A stretch of DNA of 64,000 nt, taken from positions 3,599,262 to 3,663,261 of the forward strand of contig NZ_AP014821.1 in the NCBI RefSeq assembly GCF_001548115.1. The letters run 5' to 3'. The notes beneath the pieces are model-generated. The model saw nothing but the letters and a program-made list of their open reading frames with translations. It was not told where the DNA came from and ran no database searches. Origin of the DNA: Geminocystis sp. NIES-3709. GTDB lineage: Bacteria; Cyanobacteriota; Cyanobacteriia; Cyanobacteriales; Cyanobacteriaceae. Shown here piece by piece: positions 1 to 9,632 of the stretch. How positions within the stretch are numbered: position 1 is the stretch's first letter; every line of letters starts with the position of its first letter. The position numbers and the translations under genes were made by a program.

Positions 1-1344
1 ACTCAGACTTTAAAAGAAAATGACATACCTTTTATTGATTCTGCTAAAGAATTTTTCTCCTTAGAGATTGTTAATTGTGATGAAAAAACCCCTTATATTC
101 ATCAGCAAGAAGCATTACAAGCATGGAAAAATGCTAATGGTAGAGGAGTAGTGGTGTTACCAACAGCGGCAGGAAAAACCTATTTGGCACAATTAGCTAT
201 AATTGATACCAAGCAAACTACTTTAATTGTTGTACCCACCTTAGATTTAATGCAACAGTGGTATGCACAACTAGAGATGGCTTTTCCCAAGACAAAAATT
301 GGATTACTTGGGGGAGGTTCTCATGATAATACTCCAGTTCTAGTCTCTACCTATCACAGTGCGGCTATTCATGCTACTGCTTTGGGAAATCTTTATGGTT
401 TACTGATTTTTGATGAATGTCATCATTTACCTACGGATTTTTTTCAGGCAATTGCAGAAGAATCTATTGCCCCTTATAGACTCGGTTTAACCGCTACCCC
501 AGAAAGAGGAGATGGTAGTCATCGTCATTTAGATAAGTTAATCGGTAAAGTTGTTTATCGGAAAACCTCGAAGGAGTTATCCGGAGATGCTTTAGCGGAA
601 TATAAGGTTATCCCTATAAAAGTACAACTCACCCCCGAAGAAAAGGAAAAGTATCAAACTGCTATCCAAATTCGTAATGATTTCCTACGTCAAGCCAAAA
701 TTTCTCTTTCTAGTATGGATGGATGGCAACAATTTATTAAAGCCAGCGCTCGATCGAGTCAAGGAAGACGTGCTATGTTAGCTCATAGAGAGTCAAAAGA
801 AATAGCAGGGGGAACATCCGCTAAACTAAGAGTATTAATTCAACTAATAGAAGAACATTATCCAGACAAAATCCTTATTTTTACTAACGACAACGCTACA
901 GTTTATCGCATTTCTCAACAATACCTAATACCGGCTATAACCCATCAAACTCCTGTTAAAGAGCGTCATCAAATCTTAACAAAATATCGTCAAGGGGACT
1001 ATAAAATTTTAGTGGCATCCCATGTTTTAAATGAAGGGGTGGACGTTCCTGATGCTAAAATAGCTATTATCTTATCGGGTACTGGTTCAACTAGGGAATA
1101 TATCCAAAGACTAGGGCGCATTTTGCGTAAAGCCAACCAAAAAGAGAAACTAGCGATTCTTTATGAAGTCATTGCTGAAAACACTACCGATGAAAAAACC
1201 GCCGCTAGACGTAAAGGAGAAGGCTATCAAGTAGATAAAAAACCATCTCAAGGACAAATCTTATTATACCCCCACCACGATCGACAAAACTCCACCTTAA
1301 AAGCGGCTGAATCTAAACCTCCTTATAATCAGAATGACGAATAG
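1..1344 (+). CDS. Superfamily 2 DEAD/DEAH-type helicase, 5' end outside the window
   Basis: The frame is open from base 1, so the gene is cut by the window edge and the first in-window ATG at 151 is internal. Visible motifs in order are Walker A PTAAGKT, the DExH box DECH, motif III LTATP, and the C-terminal lobe motifs NEGVDVPDA and QRLGRILR. This is a complete two-lobe SF2 ATPase of the XPB/ComFA-like DNA/RNA helicase group, expected to unwind or translocate on nucleic acid using ATP. The N-terminal part is missing, so accessory domains and exact subfamily are unknown. It converges on the next gene with only 10 bases between stops. Confidence 0.85.
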   Translation, partial: TQTLKENDIPFIDSAKEFFSLEIVNCDEKTPYIHQQEALQAWKNANGRGVVVLPTAAGKTYLAQLAIIDTKQTTLIVVPTLDLMQQWYAQLEMAFPKTKIGLLGGGSHDNTPVLVSTYHSAAIHATALGNLYGLLIFDECHHLPTDFFQAIAEESIAPYRLGLTATPERGDGSHRHLDKLIGKVVYRKTSKELSGDALAEYKVIPIKVQLTPEEKEKYQTAIQIRNDFLRQAKISLSSMDGWQQFIKASARSSQGRRAMLAHRESKEIAGGTSAKLRVLIQLIEEHYPDKILIFTNDNATVYRISQQYLIPAITHQTPVKERHQILTKYRQGDYKILVASHVLNEGVDVPDAKIAIILSGTGSTREYIQRLGRILRKANQKEKLAILYEVIAENTTDEKTAARRKGEGYQVDKKPSQGQILLYPHHDRQNSTLKAAESKPPYNQNDE

Positions 1345-1354
1345 AGAAGAAAAT

Positions 1355-2215
1355 TTATGAAAACCAACGTTTTTTCCATTGGCTAGTAGGTTCTAATATA
1401 CTAATAGACTGTTCTTTTTCTCTACGAGATATGATCATTTCTGCGGTATCTTGAAAAGTATAATCTCGAAAAGGAATTGCCGCACGAGTTTGTAAATGTT
1501 CCAGTTCCATCTGTGTTAAAGGTGATAATGGTTGAAGTCCTTTTGTTGCAATAGTTCCCGGAGATCTTCTTCCCACAGAAAGATTATTGCCAATGGTGAA
1601 ACCAGCTAGTTGAAAAGCCTTACGCACCCCCGCCGAACAAGAATAAGTAGCAATGATCCCATTTTGATTTAAACTCTTACTCACCAGAGATAGAAATTCT
1701 ACAGTCCATAATTGAGGACATTTAGGAGGAGAAAAAGGATCGAGGAATATAGCATCAGCTTGGAAATTTTCAGCTACTAATGTTTGTATTGTTTGTCTTG
1801 CATCTCCTATCAATAATCGCATTTTTATTAAAGGTAAATTAACTTTTTTTTCTGCTAATAATTGGGTTAAAATTTTAATAATATCTGATGACCAATGATG
1901 TAATAAATTATTTTTTATGGCTTGATAAGGTACAGTTTCGTCTAATTCTAAGGCAATAATTTCGATTGAACATTGAGAATTGAGTTTAATAATATAATCT
2001 AATGCTGCTGCTGTATTATAGCCTAAGCCATAGCAAACATCAAGAATTTTAATACTATTTTTTTGATTAATTTTTTCAGCAATTTGACAACCTTGAATGT
2101 AAGTAATTTCTGCTTCAGTTTTAGCACCATATTTAGTGTGAAATGTCTCCCCAAATTGTGAAGAATAAAAAGTTTCCGAACCATCCGCAGTTATTATTGT
2201 TTCAAAAAATGTCAT
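1355..2215 (-). CDS. mnmD: MnmD-like tRNA U34 methyltransferase (DUF752 family)
   Basis: Class I SAM-dependent methyltransferase matching the N-terminal half of MnmC. The SAM-binding motif ILDVCYGLGYNTA lies near residues 58-70 and the family signature FLDPFSPPKCPQLW near 155-168, followed by YSCSAGVRKAF. Stand-alone proteins of this family (MnmD) methylate 5-aminomethyl(-2-thio)uridine at the wobble position of certain tRNAs. The FAD oxidoreductase half of MnmC is absent, which is usual outside gamma-proteobacteria. Length of 286 residues fits. The substrate is inferred from the family; other DUF752 members are uncharacterised. Confidence 0.75.
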   Translation of the reverse strand: MTFFETIITADGSETFYSSQFGETFHTKYGAKTEAEITYIQGCQIAEKINQKNSIKILDVCYGLGYNTAAALDYIIKLNSQCSIEIIALELDETVPYQAIKNNLLHHWSSDIIKILTQLLAEKKVNLPLIKMRLLIGDARQTIQTLVAENFQADAIFLDPFSPPKCPQLWTVEFLSLVSKSLNQNGIIATYSCSAGVRKAFQLAGFTIGNNLSVGRRSPGTIATKGLQPLSPLTQMELEHLQTRAAIPFRDYTFQDTAEMIISRREKEQSISILEPTSQWKKRWFS

Positions 2216-2315
2216 GTTATCTAAGTTTTTGTCTTACCTAAATTCAATGTGTTAAATATTCTTTAAATTTCCCTAATTTATCACCTTAAATAATTTTAGT
2301 TAAATTCTCTAAAAA

Positions 2316-2873
2316 TTAAATTGTTTTAGTTTTATTAAATATCTCTTGTTCTATTTGCTCGATCGAGTTTTCACCAGATACAGTAATAAGATTATGTTTA
2401 TATTCATAGTATTCTAATATAGGAGTTGTTCGCTGTTTAAATAACTCAATTCTTTTTTGAAGAATATCTAATTTATCGTCAATATTTCCTCGACTTAATG
2501 AGCGTTGAATCATAGTTTCTTCACTCACATTTAAGTAAATAGCATAGTTAATTTTTTGATCTAAATCATCTAATAAAAAATCTAATTCTTCTGCTTGAAA
2601 TGCAGTACGAGGATAACCTTCTAAAACCCAACCTTTAGCCGCATCATCTTGTAAAAGACGCTTTCTCATAAATTCAATCATCATTCTATCAGGAACTAAT
2701 TCCCCTTTTTCTACATATTCTTTTGCTTTTTTTCCTAAATCATCATCAGAAATGATCGCACTACGCAAAATATTTCCAGTAGAAATGATGGTAATATCAA
2801 GATCTTGAGCAATTTTTAAGGCTTGAGTACCCTTTCCTGAACCCGGACCACCTAACATAATCAATCTAACCAT
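2316..2873 (-). CDS. adk: Adenylate kinase
   Basis: Catalyses ATP + AMP to 2 ADP in the cytoplasm. The N-terminus has the P-loop GGPGSGKGT (residues 8-16), then the AMP-binding STGNILR segment, PDRMM, and GYPRT at about 86-90. At 185 residues it is the short form with a minimal LID and no zinc-binding cysteines. Many cyanobacteria have another adk among the ribosomal protein genes, so this stand-alone copy may be one of two; that cannot be judged from the window. Divergent from lpxB across a 163-base gap. Confidence 0.9.
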   Translation of the reverse strand: MVRLIMLGGPGSGKGTQALKIAQDLDITIISTGNILRSAIISDDDLGKKAKEYVEKGELVPDRMMIEFMRKRLLQDDAAKGWVLEGYPRTAFQAEELDFLLDDLDQKINYAIYLNVSEETMIQRSLSRGNIDDKLDILQKRIELFKQRTTPILEYYEYKHNLITVSGENSIEQIEQEIFNKTKTI

Positions 2874-3036
2874 AAATTATTGCTAATGAAAAATAATATC
2901 TGATAAATTGTATCTAAAACCTTTGCATCTTTGTGTCTTTCCAAGAAAATACCCCCTTCAATTGTTAATCTTTATAAGATCAACTATCAACCACAAATTA
3001 AGGTAAAATCAATGATGTTTTACAGTAGAGATCGCT

Positions 3037-4206
3037 ATGCGGATATTTGTTAGTACCGGAGAAGTATCAGGAGACTTACAAGGAGGATTATTAGTTCAAG
3101 CGCTTTATCGAGAAGCCGAAAAACAGCATCTATCCTTACAAGTGGAAGGCTTAGGAGGGGAAAAAATGCGATCGAATGGTGCTAATATTATTGCTGATAC
3201 TACGGCTATCGGTTCTGTTGGATTGTTAGAATCTTTACCTTTCATTATTCCTACATGGCAAATTCAAAAAAAAGCAAAACAATATTTGGAAAATAATTTA
3301 CCTGATGTTATTGTTTTAATTGATTATTTAGGCCCTAATTTGACCATTGCATCTTATCTCAAAAAAAAATATCCAAAAATCCCCATAATTTGGTATATAA
3401 GTCCTCAATTTTGGGTTTGGACACCAAGAAAACAAGATCTTGATCGATTAATAGCTGTTACCGACAAATTACTTGCTATTTTTCCTGAAGAAGCTAAATT
3501 TTATCAAGAAAAAGGATTAAATAGTACTTATGTAGGACATCCTTTAGTCGATCGAATGAAAAATGCACCCAAAAGAGAAATTGCGAGAGAAAAATTAGGT
3601 ATTAAAGAAGAAGAAAAAATGATTCTTTTATTACCCGCATCTCGTCAACAAGAGCTAAAATATTTATTACCAGTAATGTTAGAAACTGCTCAAAAAATTC
3701 AAAAAATAATGCCGTTAGCTAAGTTTTTTTTACCAATTTCTTTACCTAAATATCGAGAAAAAATTGAAAAATTAATTAATCAATATGACGTAAAAATTAA
3801 TCTTTTTGAAGGAGAAACTTTAGATGTTTTAGCCGGAGCAGATTTAGCCATAACCAAATCAGGTACAGTAAATTTAGAATTAGGATTATTAAAAATTCCT
3901 CAAGTTGTAATCTATAAAGTTAATCCTTTCACTATATCGATCGCTCGTAAAATTTTACGTTTTTCAATACCTTTCATGTCTCCAGTTAATCTTGTCCTAA
4001 TGGAAGAAATTGTTCCTGAATTATTGCAAGAAAAGGCAACTTCTCAAAATATTTTTAATCTTTCTCTAGAGTTATTATTTAATCTCGATCAACAGGAAAA
4101 ATTAAAATTAAACTATGAGAAAATGATCCAAACTTTAGACAATGGTGTTGATTCAGTAAGTGATAAAGTTGCCCAAGAAATCCTACAAATTAATAACAGC
4201 TTTTAA
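3037..4206 (+). CDS. lpxB: Lipid-A-disaccharide synthase
   Basis: GT19 family enzyme that joins UDP-2,3-diacylglucosamine and lipid X into the lipid A disaccharide at the inner face of the plasma membrane. The N-terminal FVSTGEVSGDLQGG and the C-terminal TKSGTVNLELGLLKIP (near residue 270) are family signatures, and 389 residues is the usual length. No other lpx gene is in the window. The last 24 bases overlap a small convergent gene on the other strand. Confidence 0.92.
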   Translation: MRIFVSTGEVSGDLQGGLLVQALYREAEKQHLSLQVEGLGGEKMRSNGANIIADTTAIGSVGLLESLPFIIPTWQIQKKAKQYLENNLPDVIVLIDYLGPNLTIASYLKKKYPKIPIIWYISPQFWVWTPRKQDLDRLIAVTDKLLAIFPEEAKFYQEKGLNSTYVGHPLVDRMKNAPKREIAREKLGIKEEEKMILLLPASRQQELKYLLPVMLETAQKIQKIMPLAKFFLPISLPKYREKIEKLINQYDVKINLFEGETLDVLAGADLAITKSGTVNLELGLLKIPQVVIYKVNPFTISIARKILRFSIPFMSPVNLVLMEEIVPELLQEKATSQNIFNLSLELLFNLDQQEKLKLNYEKMIQTLDNGVDSVSDKVAQEILQINNSF

Positions 4207-4365
4207 GGAAAATATTAAAATAATAAAAGGAATTAATAGAAAAATTAATCCTAAAAAAGGATTTCCACTCATACTAAAAGCAAAAGATAAAACACCAAAT
4301 AAATAAATTAAAAATCCAAATAAAACAAAGCACATTAACACTAAAAATAATTTAAGTAATCTCAT
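4183..4365 (-). CDS. Small hydrophobic membrane protein, 60 aa
   Basis: Unrecognised. The sequence is almost entirely hydrophobic, with two likely membrane spans separated by a short SMSGNP turn: residues about 5-27 and 39-57. Its 3' end overlaps the 3' end of lpxB tail-to-tail by 24 bases. No motif suggests a function. Composition is consistent with a genuine two-helix inner-membrane microprotein, but it could be a chance ORF in AT-rich DNA. Confidence 0.45.
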   Translation of the reverse strand: MRLLKLFLVLMCFVLFGFLIYLFGVLSFAFSMSGNPFLGLIFLLIPFIILIFSLKAVINL

Positions 4366-4531
4366 GTTTTTATATTTTTTTTAGAAAATTTTGAGCCGTT
4401 ATAAAAAAAAGATTAATTTTATTTAATACAAAGAAAAAAATGAGTAGATAGGGAAAAATTGTCAATTATTTTTTTCCCCTTAGAAAGGGGACACTTTAAA
4501 CCCTGAATGGATCAATTATCAATTGGGAAAA

Positions 4532-5875
4532 TTAAGATTGTCCAGTAATGGAAAGACTATCTACCCAAATACGAGGACAAACACCACTAGGAGTAATTTC
4601 CGGTTTTTCCTCCACAAAAACGATCGATTTTAAGACTTCCAGAAAATCTCCAGCAACAGTAGCAGCCTCAATACTCACTTTTTCTCCTTTATTGACTAAC
4701 CAACCATCAAAAGGTAGAGAAAATGAACCTTGTAAGGAATTAACTCCAGCGTGTAAGGCTTGAAGATCGTCAATTAAAATAACATTTTCAACACTATCTA
4801 AACTATATTCTGTGGTGGGTTGTTGTCCACGAAAAACATGATAATAGTTTGGACTAATACCAACTTTTGCTCCGATACTAGCATGACCTGTTGGTTTTGC
4901 ATCCATTCTTTTAGCAGTGACACTACTATGTAAAAAATTCACTAAAATTCCGTTTTCGATAATAGGTAAGTTACAAGTAGGTGTACCTTCTCCATCAAAA
5001 GTTTCTGCACTTATATTTCCCTCATGTAAAGCATTATCACTTACTGATAGCAAAGGAGAAGCAATTTGTTGCCCTAGCGATTCGGGAGTAGAAAGGCTTT
5101 GTTTATCAAGAATATTTTGAGCATTGTAAAGGTTACTGAATGCACCGAGAAGACTTAAAAAGGCTTCAGGAGAAAAAACTATTCGATATTTTCCTGATTT
5201 GATAGGTTGGTAATCGAGGTGACTCAGGGTTTTTTCAACAGTTTCCTGAAAACAACCGTTAATGTCTAATTTTTCAAGAGTATTCGCTACCTGATACGCT
5301 CCTCCACTACGGGGTTTACGGTTTTCTTGTTCCGTGGTGGTGTATAAATAAATGGATGCAAACGATCGAGTTTCTTCCCTTAACGCACCTTCACTATTAA
5401 GATAAAATTTTTCGATTTCTTGTTCTGCTAATCCATTATAAGGAACAGAGGCGATCGCTTCATGGGAATTTAATAAATCCTGTTCAATTTTCAATAACTT
5501 CTCAATTAACTCCGAAGCAGGAGAAGGATTACCCAATTCAGTCGTAACCGTAGGTAAAGGAGATTTAGCTTCCGTACTAAAATCAGGAACATGATCTGTA
5601 ACACCAAAATAACTGGCTTCGAGGGCAGTTTTCAAAGCTAATTCAATGCCCACAGGATCAACATCCGTCGTTGAAGTTACTCCAATTTGTTGTTTTTCAT
5701 TCCAAACTCTAACAATAACACTTGATTTTTGAGATGCTTTAACCTGTTTTGGTTCACCTTGAAACACTTGTACGCTAGTTTGGTCAACCCCCGAACCATA
5801 GATGTCAAATTTTATAATTCCTAATTGAGAGGCTTTATCTTTAGCGGTTTGTGCGATCGTCTGAACTTTTGACAT
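4532..5875 (-). CDS. pmbA: TldD/PmbA family metalloprotease subunit (TldE-like)
   Basis: The protein has the TldD/PmbA fold features: the VQVFQGEPKQ region early, central FSPEAFLSLLGAFS, then GEGTPT and SIGAKVGISPNYYH. It lacks the HExxxH zinc motif of TldD, so it is the TldE/PmbA-type partner. In E. coli the TldD-TldE pair degrades or matures small peptides. No tldD lies beside it here. At 447 residues it is the standard length. The stop is followed by 325 bases with no gene on this strand before lpxB's neighbour. Confidence 0.85.
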   Translation of the reverse strand: MSKVQTIAQTAKDKASQLGIIKFDIYGSGVDQTSVQVFQGEPKQVKASQKSSVIVRVWNEKQQIGVTSTTDVDPVGIELALKTALEASYFGVTDHVPDFSTEAKSPLPTVTTELGNPSPASELIEKLLKIEQDLLNSHEAIASVPYNGLAEQEIEKFYLNSEGALREETRSFASIYLYTTTEQENRKPRSGGAYQVANTLEKLDINGCFQETVEKTLSHLDYQPIKSGKYRIVFSPEAFLSLLGAFSNLYNAQNILDKQSLSTPESLGQQIASPLLSVSDNALHEGNISAETFDGEGTPTCNLPIIENGILVNFLHSSVTAKRMDAKPTGHASIGAKVGISPNYYHVFRGQQPTTEYSLDSVENVILIDDLQALHAGVNSLQGSFSLPFDGWLVNKGEKVSIEAATVAGDFLEVLKSIVFVEEKPEITPSGVCPRIWVDSLSITGQS

Positions 5876-6188
5876 GGTAGTAGTTAATTTAGATTAAAGA
5901 ACTTTTGACATAATTATTTTATTGTAAAAGACAAATGCTTCAAAATACGTTGTACTCAAAGCACCTAACAAACCTCTAATGGCATTAGGCTTTATCACAG
6001 AATCAACAAAAATTGAAAGCCAATACCAAACTACACCATTAATAAATAATTAAAACCACAATTAATAATTTAACAAAAGTTGGCTCTTTTATTTTTTCAT
6101 AAAATGCTGGTAATTAAAACGATTACCAATAGTTCTACATAAATAAATTTTTAACACGATGGCAACCTTATACATTTTGCGATCGAGT
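5876..6188. other. Intergenic gap, no gene seen
   Basis: AT-rich spacer between pmbA and a hypothetical gene, both on the minus strand. It holds a short perfect palindrome, CTAATGGCATTAG, within a stretch rich in CCTAA/TTAGG-like words, but no convincing ORF, RNA gene or terminator. The pmbA promoter should lie at the left end, but I cannot pick boxes with confidence. Confidence 0.4.
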
Positions 6189-6680
6189 CTAATTGACTTC
6201 CAAATGTAAAACATAATGACCAAGATTAAGACGATTACTCCACAATTCATATTCAATTCTCAGAGACTCAGGGATTGATTTCCCTTTTAAAGTAAAATTT
6301 CGAGTAAAATTGTGCAAATAAATACTATTACTGGGTTTTTCTCCTTCTTCATTATCGTTGAGCCAATAACGAGTTTTGCCATATATTCCTTTCTCCCAAT
6401 AATGACGATAGTTAACGCCATTTTTGCTTTGTTGAGTCATAATTACCCTAAAAGGTGAAATCTCCAACCAAATTAAGTTTTTTTGGCTTTCTTCTCCTTC
6501 TTCCGTGGGAAAATAAAAATTGGTATCATCGGTAATTTTACTAAATTCTACATTGTTCAATACAATATGAAATCTACCATTATCTCTTTGATATAATGTG
6601 GCGATCGCATCTAAATGGACTAAAATCTCCAAATTAGTCGAAAGATAAGAAAGCGATATGTTACGATGTTCGGTCAACAT
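6189..6680 (-). CDS. Hypothetical protein, 163 aa
   Basis: Not recognised. It is a soluble, acidic-to-neutral protein rich in aromatic residues (WLEISPFRV, YRHYWEKGIYGKTRYWL) with alternating hydrophobic residues suggesting a mostly beta fold. It has no signal peptide, membrane span, cysteine cluster or nucleotide-binding motif. Single gene between pmbA and tRNA-Asn, and codon use resembles its neighbours, so it looks like a resident gene rather than a recent arrival. Likely a cyanobacterial conserved hypothetical. Confidence 0.6.
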   Translation of the reverse strand: MLTEHRNISLSYLSTNLEILVHLDAIATLYQRDNGRFHIVLNNVEFSKITDDTNFYFPTEEGEESQKNLIWLEISPFRVIMTQQSKNGVNYRHYWEKGIYGKTRYWLNDNEEGEKPSNSIYLHNFTRNFTLKGKSIPESLRIEYELWSNRLNLGHYVLHLEVN

Positions 6681-6765
6681 AGATCAACCTCTAAACTTGT
6701 TACCTCTAGCATAGATCGAAATGATAAATATTAATAGTATTGACGGAAAAAAATTAAAACGCCTA

Positions 6766-6794
6766 TTGCTTTTTTTTAAATCCCTTGCTATAAT
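6766..6794 (+). promoter_or_regulatory. Sigma70-type promoter of tRNA-Asn
   Basis: TTGCTT (6766-6771) and TATAAT (6789-6794) separated by exactly 17 bases, with the tRNA starting 16 bases after the -10 box. A textbook housekeeping promoter layout. Confidence 0.7.
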
Positions 6795-6810
6795 AATTAA
6801 ATGTGAGCAA

Positions 6811-6882
6811 TCCTCGATAGCTCAGTGGTAGAGCGGTCGGCTGTTAACCGATTGGTCGTAGGTTCGAATCCTACTCGGGGAG
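6811..6882 (+). tRNA. trnN-GTT: tRNA-Asn (GTT)
   Basis: Full cloverleaf: acceptor TCCTCGA pairs with TCGGGGA (one T-G wobble), D arm GCTC/GAGC, anticodon loop CTGTTAA giving GTT, T arm GTAGG-TTCGAAT-CCTAC, and discriminator G at 6882. CCA is not encoded, as usual in cyanobacteria. It is the first gene upstream of the large polysaccharide cluster's 3' end, on the opposite strand. Confidence 0.96.
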
Positions 6883-7020
6883 TAATAATATAATCTTTTA
6901 ATTGAGCTAAGACTCTTATTTAAAGTTCTCTAAGTAATCTCACCAAGATAACTTATTGTGTTTTAATATCGTTTCTTAAGTCAGTATAGATTGTTTGAGG
7001 TGATTTATACTTGCTTAATT

Positions 7021-8193
7021 TCAATTTTCCGTAACATTAGATAAATAACCATCTAAAGTTTTTTTGAATTTATCGAAACCGTATATTTCAATAACTTTTT
7101 CCCTCAACTTTTGGGGATGGTACATTAAAGGGTGATCATAATTCCCCTGTAAAATGGAAATTAAAGTCGTAGCAATTTCCTCAATATCATCGGGATTAAC
7201 TAATGCTCCCAATTCCCCATGACATAAGGCATCGATCGCTGCATCTTGATTACCACCTAATGTGGGCTTACCACAAGCTAAAGCCTCCAAATAAACAATC
7301 CCAAAACCTTCTCCTTTACTGGGCATTGCAAACATATCACAAAGATTGTAATGATCACACAGTTCCTCATCAGAAACAAATCCAGTTAAAGTTACATAAC
7401 TTTCCAAATTCAAATCCCTAATCAATTTCTTGATACGAGATAAATCATCTCCCTTTCCCACTAATATGTAATGAACATGAGGAATAACTTTGATAATTGT
7501 CGGTAAACATTGAATAATTTTATCAAACCCCTTATATTGCTCACTAGAAGAAAGACGAGCGACGGTTAAAATAATCAGTTGTTGAGGTTTAAGTTGATAA
7601 CGTTCCAGTAAATAATCGGGTTTAATTGCTATTTTAAATTTTTCCGCATCAAAAGTATTCGGAAGAACAACTATTGTGTCGGGATTAAGACTCTGTTCTT
7701 TAATTAATCGCTCTCGTGTATAGTTACTGACAGCTAAAATTAAATTAGCGTTTTTAAGGGCTTTTTGTAATCTAGGATTACTAACGTTCCAAGCCTCAAT
7801 TCCATGAGCAACAATCCAATAAGAAATACCTGTCCATCGTTTTAAATGATATGCGACAGGAGTAAAATTAAGGTGAGTAGAGATAATTAAATTGGGCTTT
7901 TTTAATATTCCCCAGACAAAAAGTTGCAAAGCAAAAACTAAAGTTCTTAGAGAAATTAAAATCTTTCCTGTATAGTGAAACTTTATGTTACTTATGGGAT
8001 TAAAATAAGACGGAGTTTTTTTGTCATGTTTTATAAATAATTCATAATTAGTATTAGGAAGACAATTTTGTATCGCTTCAACAAAAAATATTGAGTAAGT
8101 TTGTATTCCGCCTTTACATTCAAATAGTTTAGGAATCCATATATGTAGAAAAGAAAAATGTTTTTGAACTAACCTTAAAGTTTTGCTGTTCAT
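7021..8193 (-). CDS. Glycosyltransferase family 4
   Basis: GT-B enzyme transferring a sugar from a nucleotide donor with retention of configuration. The N-terminal acceptor domain ends near residue 190; the C-terminal donor domain contains LTVARLSSSEQYKGFD, ILVGKGDD and the E-x7-E motif EGFGIVYLE near residue 291. Last gene of the minus-strand surface-glycan cluster, 25 bases after the Wzy-like gene, so likely co-transcribed. Sugar specificity cannot be read from sequence. Confidence 0.85.
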   Translation of the reverse strand: MNSKTLRLVQKHFSFLHIWIPKLFECKGGIQTYSIFFVEAIQNCLPNTNYELFIKHDKKTPSYFNPISNIKFHYTGKILISLRTLVFALQLFVWGILKKPNLIISTHLNFTPVAYHLKRWTGISYWIVAHGIEAWNVSNPRLQKALKNANLILAVSNYTRERLIKEQSLNPDTIVVLPNTFDAEKFKIAIKPDYLLERYQLKPQQLIILTVARLSSSEQYKGFDKIIQCLPTIIKVIPHVHYILVGKGDDLSRIKKLIRDLNLESYVTLTGFVSDEELCDHYNLCDMFAMPSKGEGFGIVYLEALACGKPTLGGNQDAAIDALCHGELGALVNPDDIEEIATTLISILQGNYDHPLMYHPQKLREKVIEIYGFDKFKKTLDGYLSNVTEN

Positions 8194-8218
8194 TCTGTTT
8201 ATATCGCTATACTGTTTT

Positions 8219-9622
8219 TCAAAAATTTTCTTGCTTACTATTTATTTGTTTATGACTAGAGTCCAAATTATTAAGAACTGTTATATTTTTCTGTGGTTTG
8301 ATGATAAATTTTTTCATTATTACAACTAACACAACAGATGCGGCCGAAGAAGCTGTTATCTCAGTTAATGATCCTCCCGGTTGCAGTAATACCATTCCGG
8401 GTAAAAACCATGAAGTGTATCCAAGCCAATCTCCATTTATTAAATAAGATCCCGCCGCCATATCAATAATTCTAATAACGATTCCCATGACTAAAAAACC
8501 AACAAAAACACCCACAGAGCCGAAGTTAATATAAAATTCTAAAACTTGTCCAACACCTACACTGGTATTATCTGCAAATTTTTGACCTGTAAAAGAAGAA
8601 ACCAGATTCCCACTACCGGCAAAAATAGGTTTATCTGGCCATAGAAGACGGGGAATAGGTGAGATAAATGCTTCCCACAGTGTTTCACCAAAAGCAAATG
8701 TGGCTTGTCCATCGTTTATATATTCTACTGCTTTACCAACTAATCCATTTTGATTAAGTCGAGTATCGATCGCTTCTAAATGTCGTTGATTATAAAAATC
8801 GATAATTTCAAAATTACTGAAGGTATTGACCATTTTTTCATATCTCGATTCAATACTTTGATTTCCCCAAACGATCGCTCTAATTTCTCCTCTATCTCTC
8901 ATATAGGTAACATAAACGGATAAACCAAAAATAAACACCAAAAGGCCAATAAGGACTGTATGCCATTTCGGACGATAAAAACTCGATACAAAAATCAAAA
9001 TAATTAAACTGGCGGAAGCACCATAACCAATAAAGCCTAAAAGATTAATCGTAATAATAGGCAAAATACAACTAACTCCGATCCAAAATAAAAGTTGTTT
9101 TTTATTTCCTAGATACCACGATCGCCAACAAGCTAAACAGAGTGCCACCACACATAAATAAATTCCCGAAGTCGAAAATCCTTGTAATCCTTGAATCTTG
9201 ACAATATTAGGACTTATGAAAAAGAAAAATAATAATCCTATTTTCAATAGTTTTGTGGGTAGTTTTAAATCAGGCTTTTGAGGAATTAGTTTCAGCCATC
9301 TCGGTTTGATAAGTGTTACTAACCAATATGCTAATATTATACTACCTATACCAAAGCCAATGACTCCATATACGCTTTGAATAAATCCTGTGGACACCTG
9401 AGTATAGTTAGCTCCAGATTGAATTAAATATGCACTTTTAGCTTCATACCAAGGCAAAGCATAAATTAATCCTCCCACAAAATGAATCATGGATAAGTTT
9501 AATAAATAAGCAAAGGGTAAACCAACACTGGGAACTTTTTGACTCCACTGGCTAGAAAGAATGGATATACAGATCCCTATCCAAATTACTAACCAGATTA
9601 TTAAGTCGGAGCGATTTTCCAT
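8219..9622 (-). CDS. Wzy-like oligosaccharide repeat-unit polymerase
   Basis: A 467-residue integral membrane protein with about ten to twelve hydrophobic spans and a large periplasmic loop (roughly residues 240-345, containing YMRDRGEIRAIVWG and PRLLWPDKP). This topology and the WPDKP loop motif resemble O-antigen/EPS polymerases, which join lipid-linked repeat units on the periplasmic face. It sits among glycosyltransferase genes as expected. No wzx flippase is in this cluster. The family is highly divergent in sequence, so the call rests on topology and context. Confidence 0.7.
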   Translation of the reverse strand: MENRSDLIIWLVIWIGICISILSSQWSQKVPSVGLPFAYLLNLSMIHFVGGLIYALPWYEAKSAYLIQSGANYTQVSTGFIQSVYGVIGFGIGSIILAYWLVTLIKPRWLKLIPQKPDLKLPTKLLKIGLLFFFFISPNIVKIQGLQGFSTSGIYLCVVALCLACWRSWYLGNKKQLLFWIGVSCILPIITINLLGFIGYGASASLIILIFVSSFYRPKWHTVLIGLLVFIFGLSVYVTYMRDRGEIRAIVWGNQSIESRYEKMVNTFSNFEIIDFYNQRHLEAIDTRLNQNGLVGKAVEYINDGQATFAFGETLWEAFISPIPRLLWPDKPIFAGSGNLVSSFTGQKFADNTSVGVGQVLEFYINFGSVGVFVGFLVMGIVIRIIDMAAGSYLINGDWLGYTSWFLPGMVLLQPGGSLTEITASSAASVVLVVIMKKFIIKPQKNITVLNNLDSSHKQINSKQENF

Positions 9623-9632
9623 TGAATTATGT

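Noticed and set aside
4476-4490. CCCCTTAGAAAGGGG hairpin as a terminator
   Set aside because: The T tract precedes the hairpin on the plus strand and becomes an A tract after it on the minus strand, so neither direction has a U tail.
4548-5120. Plus-strand ORFs opposite pmbA
   Set aside because: Shadow frames within a well-supported gene, no ribosome-binding sites or motifs.
5905-5910. TTGACA as a plus-strand promoter
   Set aside because: No acceptable -10 box at 16-18 bp and no plus-strand gene downstream before tRNA-Asn.
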